In this document: one piece after another, positions 33,503 through 42,081 of the stretch | Numbering within the stretch: the stretch's first letter is position 1 | Layout: the number at the start of each line of letters is the position of its first letter | Origin: Terrirubrum flagellatum | GTDB taxonomy: Bacteria > Pseudomonadota > Alphaproteobacteria > Rhizobiales > Beijerinckiaceae | DNA length: 64,000 bases | Direction of reading: 5' to 3' | NCBI RefSeq assembly: GCF_022059845.1 | Contig: NZ_CP091851.1 | Coordinates: 5,135,501 to 5,199,500 of the forward strand | Translations under genes and position numbers: made by a program | Notes under the pieces: generated by a model | Database searches by the model: none | The model's input: the letters and a program-made list of their open reading frames with translations, nothing else | What the model was told of the DNA's origin: nothing

Positions 33503-33660
33503 GATGCGTGTCCTGATTGGCTGGTCTGGCCGGGCGTTTAGCGGAGATTGGCGGCGAGGGAAATCAAATCTAACAGCCCGGAACCAGATTGACAGCTATA
33601 AGCATCTGTGTGGTTTAAACCCATAATTTTAAGAAATGCGAATCGACCCCAATATTGGCG

Positions 33661-34371
33661 ATGGCGATCCCTCCGAAAGACGTAAAATTACTTTGGGCAA
33701 ATGCAGCGGGCCGTTGCTCATTTCGAGATTGCAGATTGCGATTATGCACCGATCAAAGTCAGAAAATTGCCAACCACACTCTTGGAGAAATGGCACACAT
33801 CAGAGGGGAGCGCAAAGGCGCGAATAGATTTGATGCATCGCAAACTGATGCTGAGAGAAACTCGTATGATAATTTGATATTATTGTGCCCCAACCATCAC
33901 ACGCTTATTGACAAACAAGCGAACGAAACAAAATTTAGCGTTGAAGCTCTTCACGACATGAAGAGCACGCATGAAGCATTTGTCATTGGTCGCTTAGATC
34001 GACATATTTTCCGCGATAAGTGTGAAGTAGCAGCTTATGTTTTCCCGAGCATGAACGAGAACCATCTTGTGTTCAAGGCATTTGGACCTCACTCCGAAGT
34101 CGCTCGAAAGAATCCCGCTAGCGAAGCGCACGCAGTTTGGTTGCTTGAAAGAATGTCTACCATCGTGCCTAACAATCGGCGGATGATGGAAACCATAGAT
34201 GCGAGCAAGCATCTTTTCTCACCAACCGAACAGATTATTCTGTCAGAATTTGCCTTACATGTGCGCAGCTATGAGCTTTGGGTTCGGGATGAAGTAAATT
34301 ATGAGGGCGTTGTGAGATTTCCGCGACAGTTTGAGATACTTATTCGCGAGTTAGTCGATGCCAGCGCATAG
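33661..34371 (+). CDS. HNH endonuclease-domain protein
   Basis: 236 residues, visibly richer in A+T than the backbone. The N-terminal HNH domain has zinc ligands CSFRDC (19-24), the AHIRGER histidine (46), and NLILLCPNHHTLID (71-84) with N71, C76, H79 and H80. The remaining 140 residues are of unknown fold. The ATG at 33661 is preferred to an in-frame TTG at 33655. A TTGACA at 33589-33594 may be its -35 box. Its end overlaps the next gene by 14 bases, the first of two overlaps that tie a three-gene operon together. Confidence 0.8.
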   Translation: MAIPPKDVKLLWANAAGRCSFRDCRLRLCTDQSQKIANHTLGEMAHIRGERKGANRFDASQTDAERNSYDNLILLCPNHHTLIDKQANETKFSVEALHDMKSTHEAFVIGRLDRHIFRDKCEVAAYVFPSMNENHLVFKAFGPHSEVARKNPASEAHAVWLLERMSTIVPNNRRMMETIDASKHLFSPTEQIILSEFALHVRSYELWVRDEVNYEGVVRFPRQFEILIRELVDASA

Positions 34372-34768
34372 CGATACGTTTCCTTGGCCCTCGTACTACG
34401 GAAATTTCGATTTCTTTGAAACTGCAATTCGTAGGCACAGCAAAGTGTCTTCACTCGAGCGGATAGGGAGCGGTTTGTACAGAGTTGGTCGTAAGGCAGG
34501 GGGACAACTGCGCGTTTTCATTTGTGAATGCTATAGCTTTGGCGTCGCCGAATATGTCGAAGTAGTTGATAAACTTGGCCGCCTTGACGTCATTGTCATC
34601 AACTCAAATTGGTGCGGATATACGACAGATGCCAAGTACCGCTGTTATTGCGAGAAAGTCGGCGTTTTCAATATCGGGGAGTTCATGAAGTCTCTACATC
34701 ATAAAGATGTTTGGAGCTATCTCGATGAAGCGGATGTGAAGCTGTTCAAGGAACGGGGCTGGTTGTGA
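34358..34768 (+). CDS. Unknown protein, middle gene of the HNH-NTase triad
   Basis: 136 residues, not assigned to a family. N-terminal half is polar; the C-terminal half has alternating strands and helices: QLRVFICECYSFGVAEYVEV, RLDVIVINSNWCGYTTDAKY, then VGVFNIGEFMKSL. The last part resembles the closing strand-helix-strand of Mrr/restriction-endonuclease-like folds, but no D-ExK active site is visible, so this is only a suggestion. It overlaps both neighbours (14 bases and one base), so it is translated with them. Confidence 0.65.
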   Translation: MPAHSDTFPWPSYYGNFDFFETAIRRHSKVSSLERIGSGLYRVGRKAGGQLRVFICECYSFGVAEYVEVVDKLGRLDVIVINSNWCGYTTDAKYRCYCEKVGVFNIGEFMKSLHHKDVWSYLDEADVKLFKERGWL

Positions 34769-35088
34769 TGCGACCAGTCCAAATTTTTGGCTTTGGGTCG
34801 TTCTTTCGAAATGAAAATGGCATCTACAAAGACATTGATCTTCTGTTAGTTCATCACGCTGTTACATGTCAGTCGGTAGGATTTGTTATTCTTTGCAAAG
34901 ATCGCATTCGGGCATTGGTACAGCAGGCAGATATCGTCATGCTCTCCGCTGCGGAGCAGCACGAGCTTAAATTCATAGAGAGAGCCAAGGCAAGGTATAT
35001 TATGTCTTTGAACGAAAACCAATTTGAAGTTGATGTTCGGCTGCTTGCAGCAATACTTGATCTCAATCGAATGCGTTTGTCGAGCTAG
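34768..35088 (+). CDS. Minimal nucleotidyltransferase-fold protein
   Basis: 106 residues with the DNA-polymerase-beta-like signature FGFGSFFRNENGIYKDIDLL: GS at 10-11 and catalytic aspartates D22 and D24. A later strand ADIVMLS (D55) can supply the third aspartate. This is the size of MNT-type partners of HEPN toxins, but no HEPN protein is adjacent. The ATG at 34768 shares one base with the upstream stop (TGATG); a GTG at 34765 is also in frame. Role in the triad, whether effector or regulator by AMP transfer, is unknown. Confidence 0.7.
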   Translation: MRPVQIFGFGSFFRNENGIYKDIDLLLVHHAVTCQSVGFVILCKDRIRALVQQADIVMLSAAEQHELKFIERAKARYIMSLNENQFEVDVRLLAAILDLNRMRLSS

Positions 35089-35098
35089 CGTACCGCGT

Positions 35099-35929
35099 TC
35101 ACCCCTTCACACTCCCCGCGGAAAGCCCCGCCACGATGCGCCGTTGCAGGATCAGCACCAGCGCGATCAGCGGCAGCGTGACGATGACCGAGGCCGCCAT
35201 GATGCGTCCCCACGGCGTCTCATAGGCGGTGGCGCCGGTGATGAGCGCGATCGCGACCGGCACCGTGCGCTTGTCCGGCGTCAGCGTGAAAGTCAGCGCG
35301 AACAGGAACTCGTTCCAGGCGGTGATGAAAGTGAGCAGCCCGACCGCCGCCATCGCCGGCGCCATCAAGGGCGCGAACACCGAGAGCGCGATGCGCACCG
35401 GCCCCGCGCCATCGACGATTGCGGCGTCCTCAAGCTCGACCGCGATGTCGCGCATGAAATTCGTCAGCACCCAGGCGGCGAAGGGCAGCACGAGGATGAG
35501 ATTGGCGAGCACGAGCCCGCTCAAGCTGTTGTAGAGCCCGAGCGCGCGGATGATCTCGAACAGGCCCGCCAGCACAGCGATCTGCGGAAACATGGAGACG
35601 CCGAGGATGGCGAGCAGCATGGCGCGCCGTCCTTTGAAACGCAGGCGCGAGAGCGGATAGGCCGCGATGAGCGCAAGCGCGATCGAGACGAGACTCACCG
35701 CCGCCGCGACAACAAGCGAATTGACGATATTCGCGAGGAAAGGCTGCTCGGAGAACAGCTCGCGATAATTCTGCAGCGTGACCTTCGTTGGCCAGAAGCC
35801 CGCGCCGATCGCGCTGCCCTCTTTCAGCGAGGTGATGATCGCCCAGAGAAACGGGAATGTCGCGTAGAGGATGATCGCTGCTACGAGGAGATAAAAGCCG
35901 ACGGCGCGGGCGGGCGATTTCGCGCTCAT
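35099..35929 (-). CDS. Carbohydrate ABC transporter permease (MalG-like)
   Basis: 276 residues with six membrane helices. The EAA loop that contacts the ATPase is DAAIVDGAGPVRIALSVFAP near 193-212. It is the inner-membrane partner of the upstream MalF-like permease, with which it overlaps by four bases. No ATPase gene follows: the gene ends ten bases from the convergent NTase gene, so the transporter must borrow an ATPase encoded elsewhere. Confidence 0.92.
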   Translation of the reverse strand: MSAKSPARAVGFYLLVAAIILYATFPFLWAIITSLKEGSAIGAGFWPTKVTLQNYRELFSEQPFLANIVNSLVVAAAVSLVSIALALIAAYPLSRLRFKGRRAMLLAILGVSMFPQIAVLAGLFEIIRALGLYNSLSGLVLANLILVLPFAAWVLTNFMRDIAVELEDAAIVDGAGPVRIALSVFAPLMAPAMAAVGLLTFITAWNEFLFALTFTLTPDKRTVPVAIALITGATAYETPWGRIMAASVIVTLPLIALVLILQRRIVAGLSAGSVKG

Positions 35930-36885
35930 GATGCGCTCCTCAGCGGCTCGACATCGACGCGCCGCACCGTCACGACAATCGCGACGATGATCGCGATGAT
36001 CAGGAACACGCAGGTCGCGGCGGCCGAACCGAAGCCGACATCCTGGAATTCAACGAGCTGCTGGCGCGCATAGATCGACATGGTTGATGTGGCGCGCGTC
36101 GTTCCCGTCAAGACATAGATCACGTCGAAGATGCGCAGCGCGTCGAGCGCGCGGAAGATCACCGCGATGGTGAGCGCCGCCGCGATCAAGGGCAGCGTGA
36201 TGCGCGTAAAGATCGTCCAGGCGCCCGCCCCGTCGAGCTTCGCGGATTCATAGACCTCGTCGGGAATGGTCTGGAGCGCCGCGAGCGCGAGCAGCGCCAT
36301 GAACGGCGTCGCCTTCCAGACATCAACGGCGATGACTGACGCCATCGCAAGCCAGGGATCGGCGAGCCAGGCGATCGGCTGTGCGATCAGACCGATCTTC
36401 ATCAGCATCATGTTCACGACGCCGTTGAGATCGTTCAGCATCCACGCCCACATCTTGGCGGAGACGACAGTCGGAATCGCCCATGGGATCAGCATGGCGG
36501 CGCGCGTGAGGCCGCGCCCTGGCATATTGGCGTTGAGCACGAGCGCGATGGCGACGCCGAGAATGGTTTCGAGCGCGACAGAAATCAGAGCGAAGGCGAG
36601 AGTGTTGAGAACGGCGCGACGCCAGCGCGGGTCCTGCATCAGCGCGACATAATTATCGAGGCCGACGAATTTCGAATCGGGGCTGGAGAGATACGCATCA
36701 GTGAAGCTTTCGGAGATGGTGCGGATCAGCGGCCAGCCCGCGACAAGCAGAAGCACGACGAGCAAGGGCGCGAGCATCAACCACTTCGCGCGCGCCGCTT
36801 GCGCCTCGAAGGCGGAAGGTTTCGTGGCGGCGCTTTCATAACGCGCCGCAGGCGCCGACGCGCGCGGCGCCATTGCGCCCGGCAT
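35926..36885 (-). CDS. Carbohydrate ABC transporter permease (MalF-like)
   Basis: 319 residues from the ATG at 36885, which lies four bases after the binding-protein stop. An upstream ATG at 36936 would overlap that gene by 47 bases. About six helices, opening with WLMLAPLLVVLLLVAGWPLI, and an EAA loop ESAKLDGAGAWTIFTRITLP near 210-230. It forms the channel together with the MalG-like permease. Sequence and gene order resemble trehalose/maltose/sucrose (ThuEFG-type) importers of rhizobia. Confidence 0.9.
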   Translation of the reverse strand: MPGAMAPRASAPAARYESAATKPSAFEAQAARAKWLMLAPLLVVLLLVAGWPLIRTISESFTDAYLSSPDSKFVGLDNYVALMQDPRWRRAVLNTLAFALISVALETILGVAIALVLNANMPGRGLTRAAMLIPWAIPTVVSAKMWAWMLNDLNGVVNMMLMKIGLIAQPIAWLADPWLAMASVIAVDVWKATPFMALLALAALQTIPDEVYESAKLDGAGAWTIFTRITLPLIAAALTIAVIFRALDALRIFDVIYVLTGTTRATSTMSIYARQQLVEFQDVGFGSAAATCVFLIIAIIVAIVVTVRRVDVEPLRSAS

Positions 36886-36889
36886 GGCG

Positions 36890-38185
36890 CTAGTTCCACG
36901 CGCCGTCATGGCTGATCCTGTTGAGTTCCTCGCCAAGCGCGGCGAGATTGTCTTCCGGCGAGCCGGCGCCGCTCAACGCGTCATGCACCGCCTGGATGAT
37001 GGCGTAGGAGACCTTGTTGTAGCGCCGGCCTGAGACGGTCGAGGGCCGCGCCACCGCGCCGTCGAGAATGGCGGGAAACTCCTGATAGAGCGGATTGGAT
37101 GCGATCAGTTCGGGGTCGCGATAGAGCGCGGCCCTCGTCGGATTGAACGAGCCTTTCAGCGCGCGGCGTTTCTGTTCCTCCGCGCCGGTGAGATAGCGGA
37201 CGAGATCGGCCGCTTGCCTCACATGCGCAGAATATTTCGACACCGCAAGCTGCTGGCCGCCCAGCGTGGTCGCCGAACGCGCGCGCGGCCCGTCGCCGCG
37301 CGGCAGCGCCGTGACGCCGATCCTGCCGCTGACGGGACTGTCCTTCGCATTGCCGAGCGCCCATGCGTAAGGCCAGTTGCGCATGAAGATCGCCTTGCCC
37401 GACTGGAACGCCGTGCGCGTCTCTTCTTCAGCGTAGCCGAGCACGCCGCGCGGCGCGATCGTCCCGATCCATGCCTTCGCCATCGTGAGCGCAGCGATAT
37501 TCTCCGGCGCCTCAGCCGTGACTCGGCCCTTCGCATCGACGATCGCGCCGTCAGAACTCGCGATCCATTCCAGCGCATTGCAGGCGAGGCCCTCATAGGC
37601 CTTGCCTTGAAAGACGAAGCCCTGAAGATCGCCTGATCCTTTGGCGCGCTCGGCTTTCAGAATCTCGGTTGCGACATCCGTGAGCTCGCGCCATGTCTTC
37701 GGGACTGGCTTGCCGTATCTCTCGAGCAGGTCCTTGCGATAATAGAGCAGCCCGACATCGACGAAGAACGGCGCCGCGATCAATTTGCCGTCGACGGTGT
37801 CGTTGGCGATCAGCACGGGCAGATGATCGGCGCGCTCATTCTCGGGAATCAGCGGCGTGAGATCGACGAGATGGCTGACGAGCATGCCGGGCCATGTCAC
37901 GTCGATCTGCAGCACATCGACATCTGATGAGCGCGAGGCGAGCAGGGTGAGATAGAGCGAGAAGCGCTCGTCCGCGTTCGGCGGCGTCGCGACGAGCGAG
38001 ACCTCGTTGCCGGTCTTCTTCGCCCATTCCTCCGCGCCGGTGCGGCAGAGTTCGGCCTCGACGCCGAGGGAGGAGCAGGAGATCGAAATGCGCGCGCCGG
38101 CGAGCGCGGACGGCGCGGCGAGCGCGACGCCGATGAGAAGAAGGGGGGCCCGTAAGAGGAGCGATCGCGCGCGGAACGAGGGCAT
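36890..38185 (-). CDS. Sugar ABC transporter substrate-binding protein
   Basis: 431 residues with a signal peptide (LLLRAPLLLIGVALAAPSALA) and a family 1 (MalE-type) binding fold: VDVLQIDVTWPGMLVSHLVD, FVDVGLLYYRKDLLERYGKP, KAIFMRNWPYAWALGNAK and FNPTRAALYRDPEL. It captures a sugar, probably a disaccharide by analogy with ThuE, in the periplasm. It heads a three-gene operon with the two permeases. The LysR gene upstream on the same strand is a possible but unproven regulator. Confidence 0.9.
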   Translation of the reverse strand: MPSFRARSLLLRAPLLLIGVALAAPSALAGARISISCSSLGVEAELCRTGAEEWAKKTGNEVSLVATPPNADERFSLYLTLLASRSSDVDVLQIDVTWPGMLVSHLVDLTPLIPENERADHLPVLIANDTVDGKLIAAPFFVDVGLLYYRKDLLERYGKPVPKTWRELTDVATEILKAERAKGSGDLQGFVFQGKAYEGLACNALEWIASSDGAIVDAKGRVTAEAPENIAALTMAKAWIGTIAPRGVLGYAEEETRTAFQSGKAIFMRNWPYAWALGNAKDSPVSGRIGVTALPRGDGPRARSATTLGGQQLAVSKYSAHVRQAADLVRYLTGAEEQKRRALKGSFNPTRAALYRDPELIASNPLYQEFPAILDGAVARPSTVSGRRYNKVSYAIIQAVHDALSGAGSPEDNLAALGEELNRISHDGAWN

Positions 38186-38254
38186 AATCCCTGAACCGGC
38201 GCGCGACGGTTTGGTTCCCCGATCGCGCGCGTGAATCTCGCGCCGGCGGCGATC

Positions 38255-39157
38255 TCACGCCGACGCCATTCTCCTGACCGATGCGACGAATTTGCGAAGA
38301 ACCGCCGACGGATTGTTCTTCTGCGCAGCGAGACCGAGAAAGGCCTTCGGCGTCGCCGGACCGCTCAGCGGCCGGTAGATGACGCCGGTCATTTTCACCG
38401 TCTTCATCGATTGAGGAACCAGCGCGACGCCAAGGCCGGCGGCGACGAGGCCGAGCGCGGAGGTGATCCGCGGCGCCTGCTGGCCGATATGCGGCGTGAA
38501 GCCGGCCTCCCGGCACGCCACGATGGTTTCGTCGTGAAGCCCGGTGCCGGGCGGGCCGATCAGCACGAAGGATTCATCTCTCAGGCTTTTCAGGGCGAGC
38601 GATCCGCTTCGCCCGCGCGCGGCCGGGTGATTGCCGGGCAGCGCCGCGATCATGGGCTCTTCGGCAAGGGGATGAACGATGACGCCGTCGACGCGCATCG
38701 AGCGATTGCGAACGAAGGCGACATCCATGCGCTCGTCGCTCAACCATTCCGCGATCTCGTTGCTCAATCCCTCCTGCAACGTTAGCGATGCCAGCGGGAA
38801 TCTGGCGCGGAATTCGCGGATTGATTTCGGCGCCAGCGGATGAAAAGACGCCGTCGGCGCGATGCCAATATTGAGCCGGCCCTGTTCGCCCCGCGCCGTG
38901 CGCCTGACGACATCGAGCGCGCGCTCCATGTGCGCGAGCAGCGCGCGCGCTTCGCCGAACAGGGCGGAGCCCGCTTCCGTCAGTTCGACGCCGCGCGGCT
39001 TGCGGCGGAAGAGCTGGACATCGAGCTCCTGCTCCATCGTCTTGATCTGCTGGCTGAGCGGCGGTTGCTGCAGGCCGAGCCGTTCGGCCGCGCGCGTGAT
39101 GTGCCGCTCTTCGGCGACGGCGACGAAATAGCGAAGCTGCCTCAGATCCATCGCCAT
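38255..39157 (-). CDS. LysR-family transcriptional regulator
   Basis: 300 residues from the ATG at 39157; the homologous region begins MDLRQLRYFVAVAEERHITR, so the frame's earlier ATG at 39202 is unlikely. The N-terminal helix-turn-helix is RAAERLGLQQPPLSQQIKTM. The effector domain resembles the CatR/BenM type (QLFRRKPRGVELTEAGSALF). It is divergent from a TctC-like binding-protein gene, with a small palindrome between them, so control of that gene is likely. Confidence 0.9.
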   Translation of the reverse strand: MAMDLRQLRYFVAVAEERHITRAAERLGLQQPPLSQQIKTMEQELDVQLFRRKPRGVELTEAGSALFGEARALLAHMERALDVVRRTARGEQGRLNIGIAPTASFHPLAPKSIREFRARFPLASLTLQEGLSNEIAEWLSDERMDVAFVRNRSMRVDGVIVHPLAEEPMIAALPGNHPAARGRSGSLALKSLRDESFVLIGPPGTGLHDETIVACREAGFTPHIGQQAPRITSALGLVAAGLGVALVPQSMKTVKMTGVIYRPLSGPATPKAFLGLAAQKNNPSAVLRKFVASVRRMASA

Positions 39158-39184
39158 ATCCCAAACATATGGATTTCGTTGTTG

Positions 39185-39195
39185 CCATATTATGG
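39185..39195. promoter_or_regulatory. Palindrome between LysR gene and TctC-like gene
   Basis: CCATATTATGG is a perfect dyad 28 bases upstream of the LysR start, in an A+T-rich patch that also holds CATATGG and CCATATG half-sites. Possible LysR operator. Confidence 0.35.
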
Positions 39196-39272
39196 CTGCC
39201 ATGACGGCGGCGCGCTACTGGAATGACGCGGCCATGACGGCGATCTCGCCGCCGGCTGGAGAGGAGGCGCAT

Positions 39273-40247
39273 ATGACGCTGATCCGCCGACACATCCTGC
39301 CGGTTCTCGCCGGCTTCGCCGCATCCGCGCGGACAGCCATGGGCGCCGAGCCCTATCCGTCCCGGGCGATCCGCATCCTCGTGGGATTTCCCGCAGGCGG
39401 CCCCGTCGATATCGCCGCGCACCTCATCGCTTCGTGGCTGGAGAAAAGGCTTGGGCAACCCTGCCTGGTGGAGAACCAGCCTGGAGATAGCGGCAATCTC
39501 GCCACGCGCAACGCGTTGAAAAGCGCGCCGGACGGCTCCACGCTGCTCATGAGCGGGCCGGTCAACACGATCAACACGACGCTCTTCCCCGATCTCGATT
39601 TTGATTTCGCGCGCGACGGCGCGCCTGTCGCCGGCCTCTATCGCGTGCCTCTCGTTCTCGAAGTCAATCCGTCGCTGCCGATCCACTCGGCCGCCGAATT
39701 CCTGAGGCATGCGAAAGCCCATCCCGGCGCGCTGAAAGTGGCCTATGGCGGCGCCGGCACGCCGCAGCATATCGGCATCGAACTTTTCAGATCGATGACC
39801 TCAGTCGATTTCACGCTCATCGCCCATCCCGGTTCGACGCCGGCTCTGGCCGATCTCATCAGCGGCCGGGCGGATGCGATGTTTGATCCGCTGCCGTCCT
39901 CCATCGCGCATATCAGGAGCGGGGCGTTGCGGCCGCTGGCGGTGACGTCGCTTTCGCGCTCCGCGGCGTTGCCCGACGTTCCCGTCCTAAGCGACATCGC
40001 GCCGGGTTATGAGGCGGAGTCATGGTTCGGGCTCGTCGCTCCGCGCGGAACTCCCGCGCCTGTCGTCGAGCGGCTGAACGGCGAAGTGAATGCGGCGCTC
40101 GCGGACGCCGCGATCAAGGCGCGCATCAGCGAACTCGGCGGGATCGCCATGCCGGGATCGCCGGAGGCCTTCGCTGATTTCATTGCAGCCGAGACGACGA
40201 AATACGCCGAGGTGATCCGGGCCGCGCGAATTCCGTTGCAGAGGTGA
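39273..40247 (+). CDS. TctC/Bug-family periplasmic binding protein
   Basis: 324 residues. GAGGAGG lies a few bases before the ATG at 39273, which also gives a clean signal peptide; the frame stays open to 39192. Bug-family hallmarks are YPSRAIRILVGFPAGGPVD, PCLVENQPGDSGNLATRNAL, YGGAGTPQHIGIELF and DLISGRADAMFDPLPSSI. These proteins bind carboxylates for tripartite tricarboxylate transporters. No TctA/TctB membrane genes are nearby, so it is one of the orphan binders common in this family. Confidence 0.88.
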   Translation: MTLIRRHILPVLAGFAASARTAMGAEPYPSRAIRILVGFPAGGPVDIAAHLIASWLEKRLGQPCLVENQPGDSGNLATRNALKSAPDGSTLLMSGPVNTINTTLFPDLDFDFARDGAPVAGLYRVPLVLEVNPSLPIHSAAEFLRHAKAHPGALKVAYGGAGTPQHIGIELFRSMTSVDFTLIAHPGSTPALADLISGRADAMFDPLPSSIAHIRSGALRPLAVTSLSRSAALPDVPVLSDIAPGYEAESWFGLVAPRGTPAPVVERLNGEVNAALADAAIKARISELGGIAMPGSPEAFADFIAAETTKYAEVIRAARIPLQR

Positions 40248-40559
40248 GGGGCGGCGGCGCTCGGGGAGGGGGCGAAGCGGTTGAACCATCCGCGTGTGGG
40301 AAAGCGGCGTTCGAAGCTGAGGTCTTCGTGATCGACGGCCGGGCCTGATCTCGCGATGACGGTCTTTAACCCCGCGAGCGTCGAGGATGCGGGTGTTGGT
40401 GGACGGGGAATACAAGGAGTCTGATTGCTGAAGAGAAATAAGTCCCGCTAACGCCTCTGGCCGATACTACGCATAGTTTAGCCGACGGAGCGGGATATCG
40501 TTCTTGTTTGCGGCGCCAAATTCGAGGTATTAGATCAAATCGCGAACACGAGACGAATC
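40248..40559. other. Gap before the TIR operon with no recognised gene
   Basis: 312 bases whose composition shifts toward A+T from about 40400. I see no convincing gene, tRNA or palindromic repeat. It probably marks the left edge of the TIR islet and should hold its promoter, but no good -35/-10 pair is obvious. Confidence 0.5.
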
Positions 40560-41510
40560 GTGCCAAAGGTATTCTTTTCATATTCGCATGCCGACGAGGC
40601 GCTACGCGATCAGCTTGAAAAGCAGCTTGCGATGCTTAAGCGGCAAGGAGTGATCGAAACTTGGCACGACAGGCGAATTGGCGCCGGCGAAGAACTTGAT
40701 CGCGCGATCGACTCTCAAATTGAAACCGCCGAGATTATCTTATTGCTCATCAGTCCGGACTTCATTGCATCCGAATACTGTTATGAGCGTGAGATGGTGC
40801 GAGCGATGGCTCGTCACGAGGCGGGAGAGGCGATCGTTGTTCCAGTGATCTTGCGAGCGTGCGAATGGCATGGAGCGCCGTTCGGCAAGCTTATGGCCAC
40901 GCCTCCAGATGGAAAACCTGTCACTCAATGGCCAGATCGTGATCAAGCGATGCTTGAGATCGCTCGTGCGGTTCGCGGTGCTGCGGAACGCTTTCAGACC
41001 AAGACGCGAAGTGCATCCGCATCGCAACCATCTGCGCAAGCCGAGCCACTGCCTCGACAACCGAGGTCGAGTAATCTGCGTATCGCTAAAAAATTCACCG
41101 AGCGAGAGAAGGATGCGTTCCGCGTCGACGCTTTCGACTACATCGCGAAGTTCTTTGAAAATTCTATCTCAGAGATCAGCGCGCGCAATCACGATATCGA
41201 TGGCGCATTCCGACGTGTAGACGGCAATAGATTCACGGCCGCCATTTATCGTGGCGGCAAAGCGGTCGCACGCTGTACGATTTTTATGGGCGGGAGCTAT
41301 TTTGGAAACAGCATCTGTTACACTGCAGGCGAAACAACTGAGTCCAATTCCTACAATGAAAGCCTGTCAGTAGAGGCGGATGATCAATCGCCATATCTTC
41401 GAAGTATGGGCATGTTGAGCCGCGGCAGACGGGAAGATGAGCGGCTGACGTTTGAAGGTGCGGCTGAGCTGTATTGGGATATGCTCATCGAGCCGCTTCA
41501 GCGTGGATAA
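40560..41510 (+). CDS. TIR-domain protein
   Basis: 316 residues from a GTG (the homologous region begins PKVFFSYSHADEALRDQLEK). Residues 3-140 form a TIR domain with the BB-loop region HDRRIGAGEELDRAID and SPDFIASEYCYEREM, in which E78 is the likely catalytic glutamate of NAD-cleaving TIRs. After a polar linker (about 145-170) comes a second domain (NLRIAKKFTEREKDAFRVDAF to the end) with ANRFTAAIYR-like DGNRFTAAIYRGGKAVARCT and YNESLSVEADDQSPYLRSMG. Its function is unknown. Ten bases separate it from a partner gene. A defence or NADase effector role is inferred from the domain. Confidence 0.85.
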   Translation: MPKVFFSYSHADEALRDQLEKQLAMLKRQGVIETWHDRRIGAGEELDRAIDSQIETAEIILLLISPDFIASEYCYEREMVRAMARHEAGEAIVVPVILRACEWHGAPFGKLMATPPDGKPVTQWPDRDQAMLEIARAVRGAAERFQTKTRSASASQPSAQAEPLPRQPRSSNLRIAKKFTEREKDAFRVDAFDYIAKFFENSISEISARNHDIDGAFRRVDGNRFTAAIYRGGKAVARCTIFMGGSYFGNSICYTAGETTESNSYNESLSVEADDQSPYLRSMGMLSRGRREDERLTFEGAAELYWDMLIEPLQRG

Positions 41511-41520
41511 GGAGGCAAAG

Positions 41521-42015
41521 ATGTTGGCGGCATCGCAGTTTTCGGTTGGCACATTCGCGGACGCTGATGCGCAGGCTCTTACATTGATGATGCCTCGTTC
41601 TCAGTTTGAGGACATGGCTCTGATCGCACCAAATGATAGCGAGCGATATGCGATCCTCTTGAGTGATAGGTATCGTTTCCGAACTTTTGAGTGTTCAAAT
41701 AACTCACATTTCTCCGGACTGCTCGTGCGAGACGTTCGGATCGAATTGGATCATACTTCCGTGTTTGATACGCGGGCGGAGTATGTACCTGTGGGCGCGA
41801 TGATTCGTACAGCAGATAAGTTGTTCATCAACGCTCACTCAGAAGAAGCGTTTATGTCTGGAGGGCGAGCAAGAATAGTAGTGGAGAGGGCCTTGCCTGC
41901 CGGTGGTTCTGATCACGCGGCTGGATTTCGGATTTGGCAGGTTGTTGTGGGGGAGAGGTCGGAAAAGCGAGTACTCTTTAGAGCGGACATATCATCGACA
42001 ATGGAGCATCAATAG
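41521..42015 (+). CDS. Unknown partner of the TIR protein
   Basis: 164 residues starting at the ATG preceded by AAGGAGG (41511-41517). No family recognised. It is hydrophilic with mixed strands: YAILLSDRYRFRTFECSNNS, VRDVRIELDHTSVFDTRAEY and AGFRIWQVVVGERSEKRVLF. There is no membrane segment. The strong ribosome site and ten-base gap show that it is translated in step with the TIR gene. Base composition matches the TIR gene and differs from carA. It may be a sensor, inhibitor or accessory of the TIR protein. Confidence 0.6.
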   Translation: MLAASQFSVGTFADADAQALTLMMPRSQFEDMALIAPNDSERYAILLSDRYRFRTFECSNNSHFSGLLVRDVRIELDHTSVFDTRAEYVPVGAMIRTADKLFINAHSEEAFMSGGRARIVVERALPAGGSDHAAGFRIWQVVVGERSEKRVLFRADISSTMEHQ

Positions 42016-42081
42016 CGGCTCCCCCTCCCTTGACCCCCACCCCCGTCCCCGCCTAAACCCCCCGAAATCCGGGACAGAGCC

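Noticed and set aside
34358-34768. Middle triad protein as a restriction endonuclease
   Set aside because: The terminal strand-helix-strand resembles Mrr folds, but no D and ExK catalytic residues are visible, so I left it unassigned.
35024-36073. 349-codon frame opposite the sugar transporter permeases
   Set aside because: It starts in the NTase gene in another frame and is otherwise antisense to two clear permease genes.
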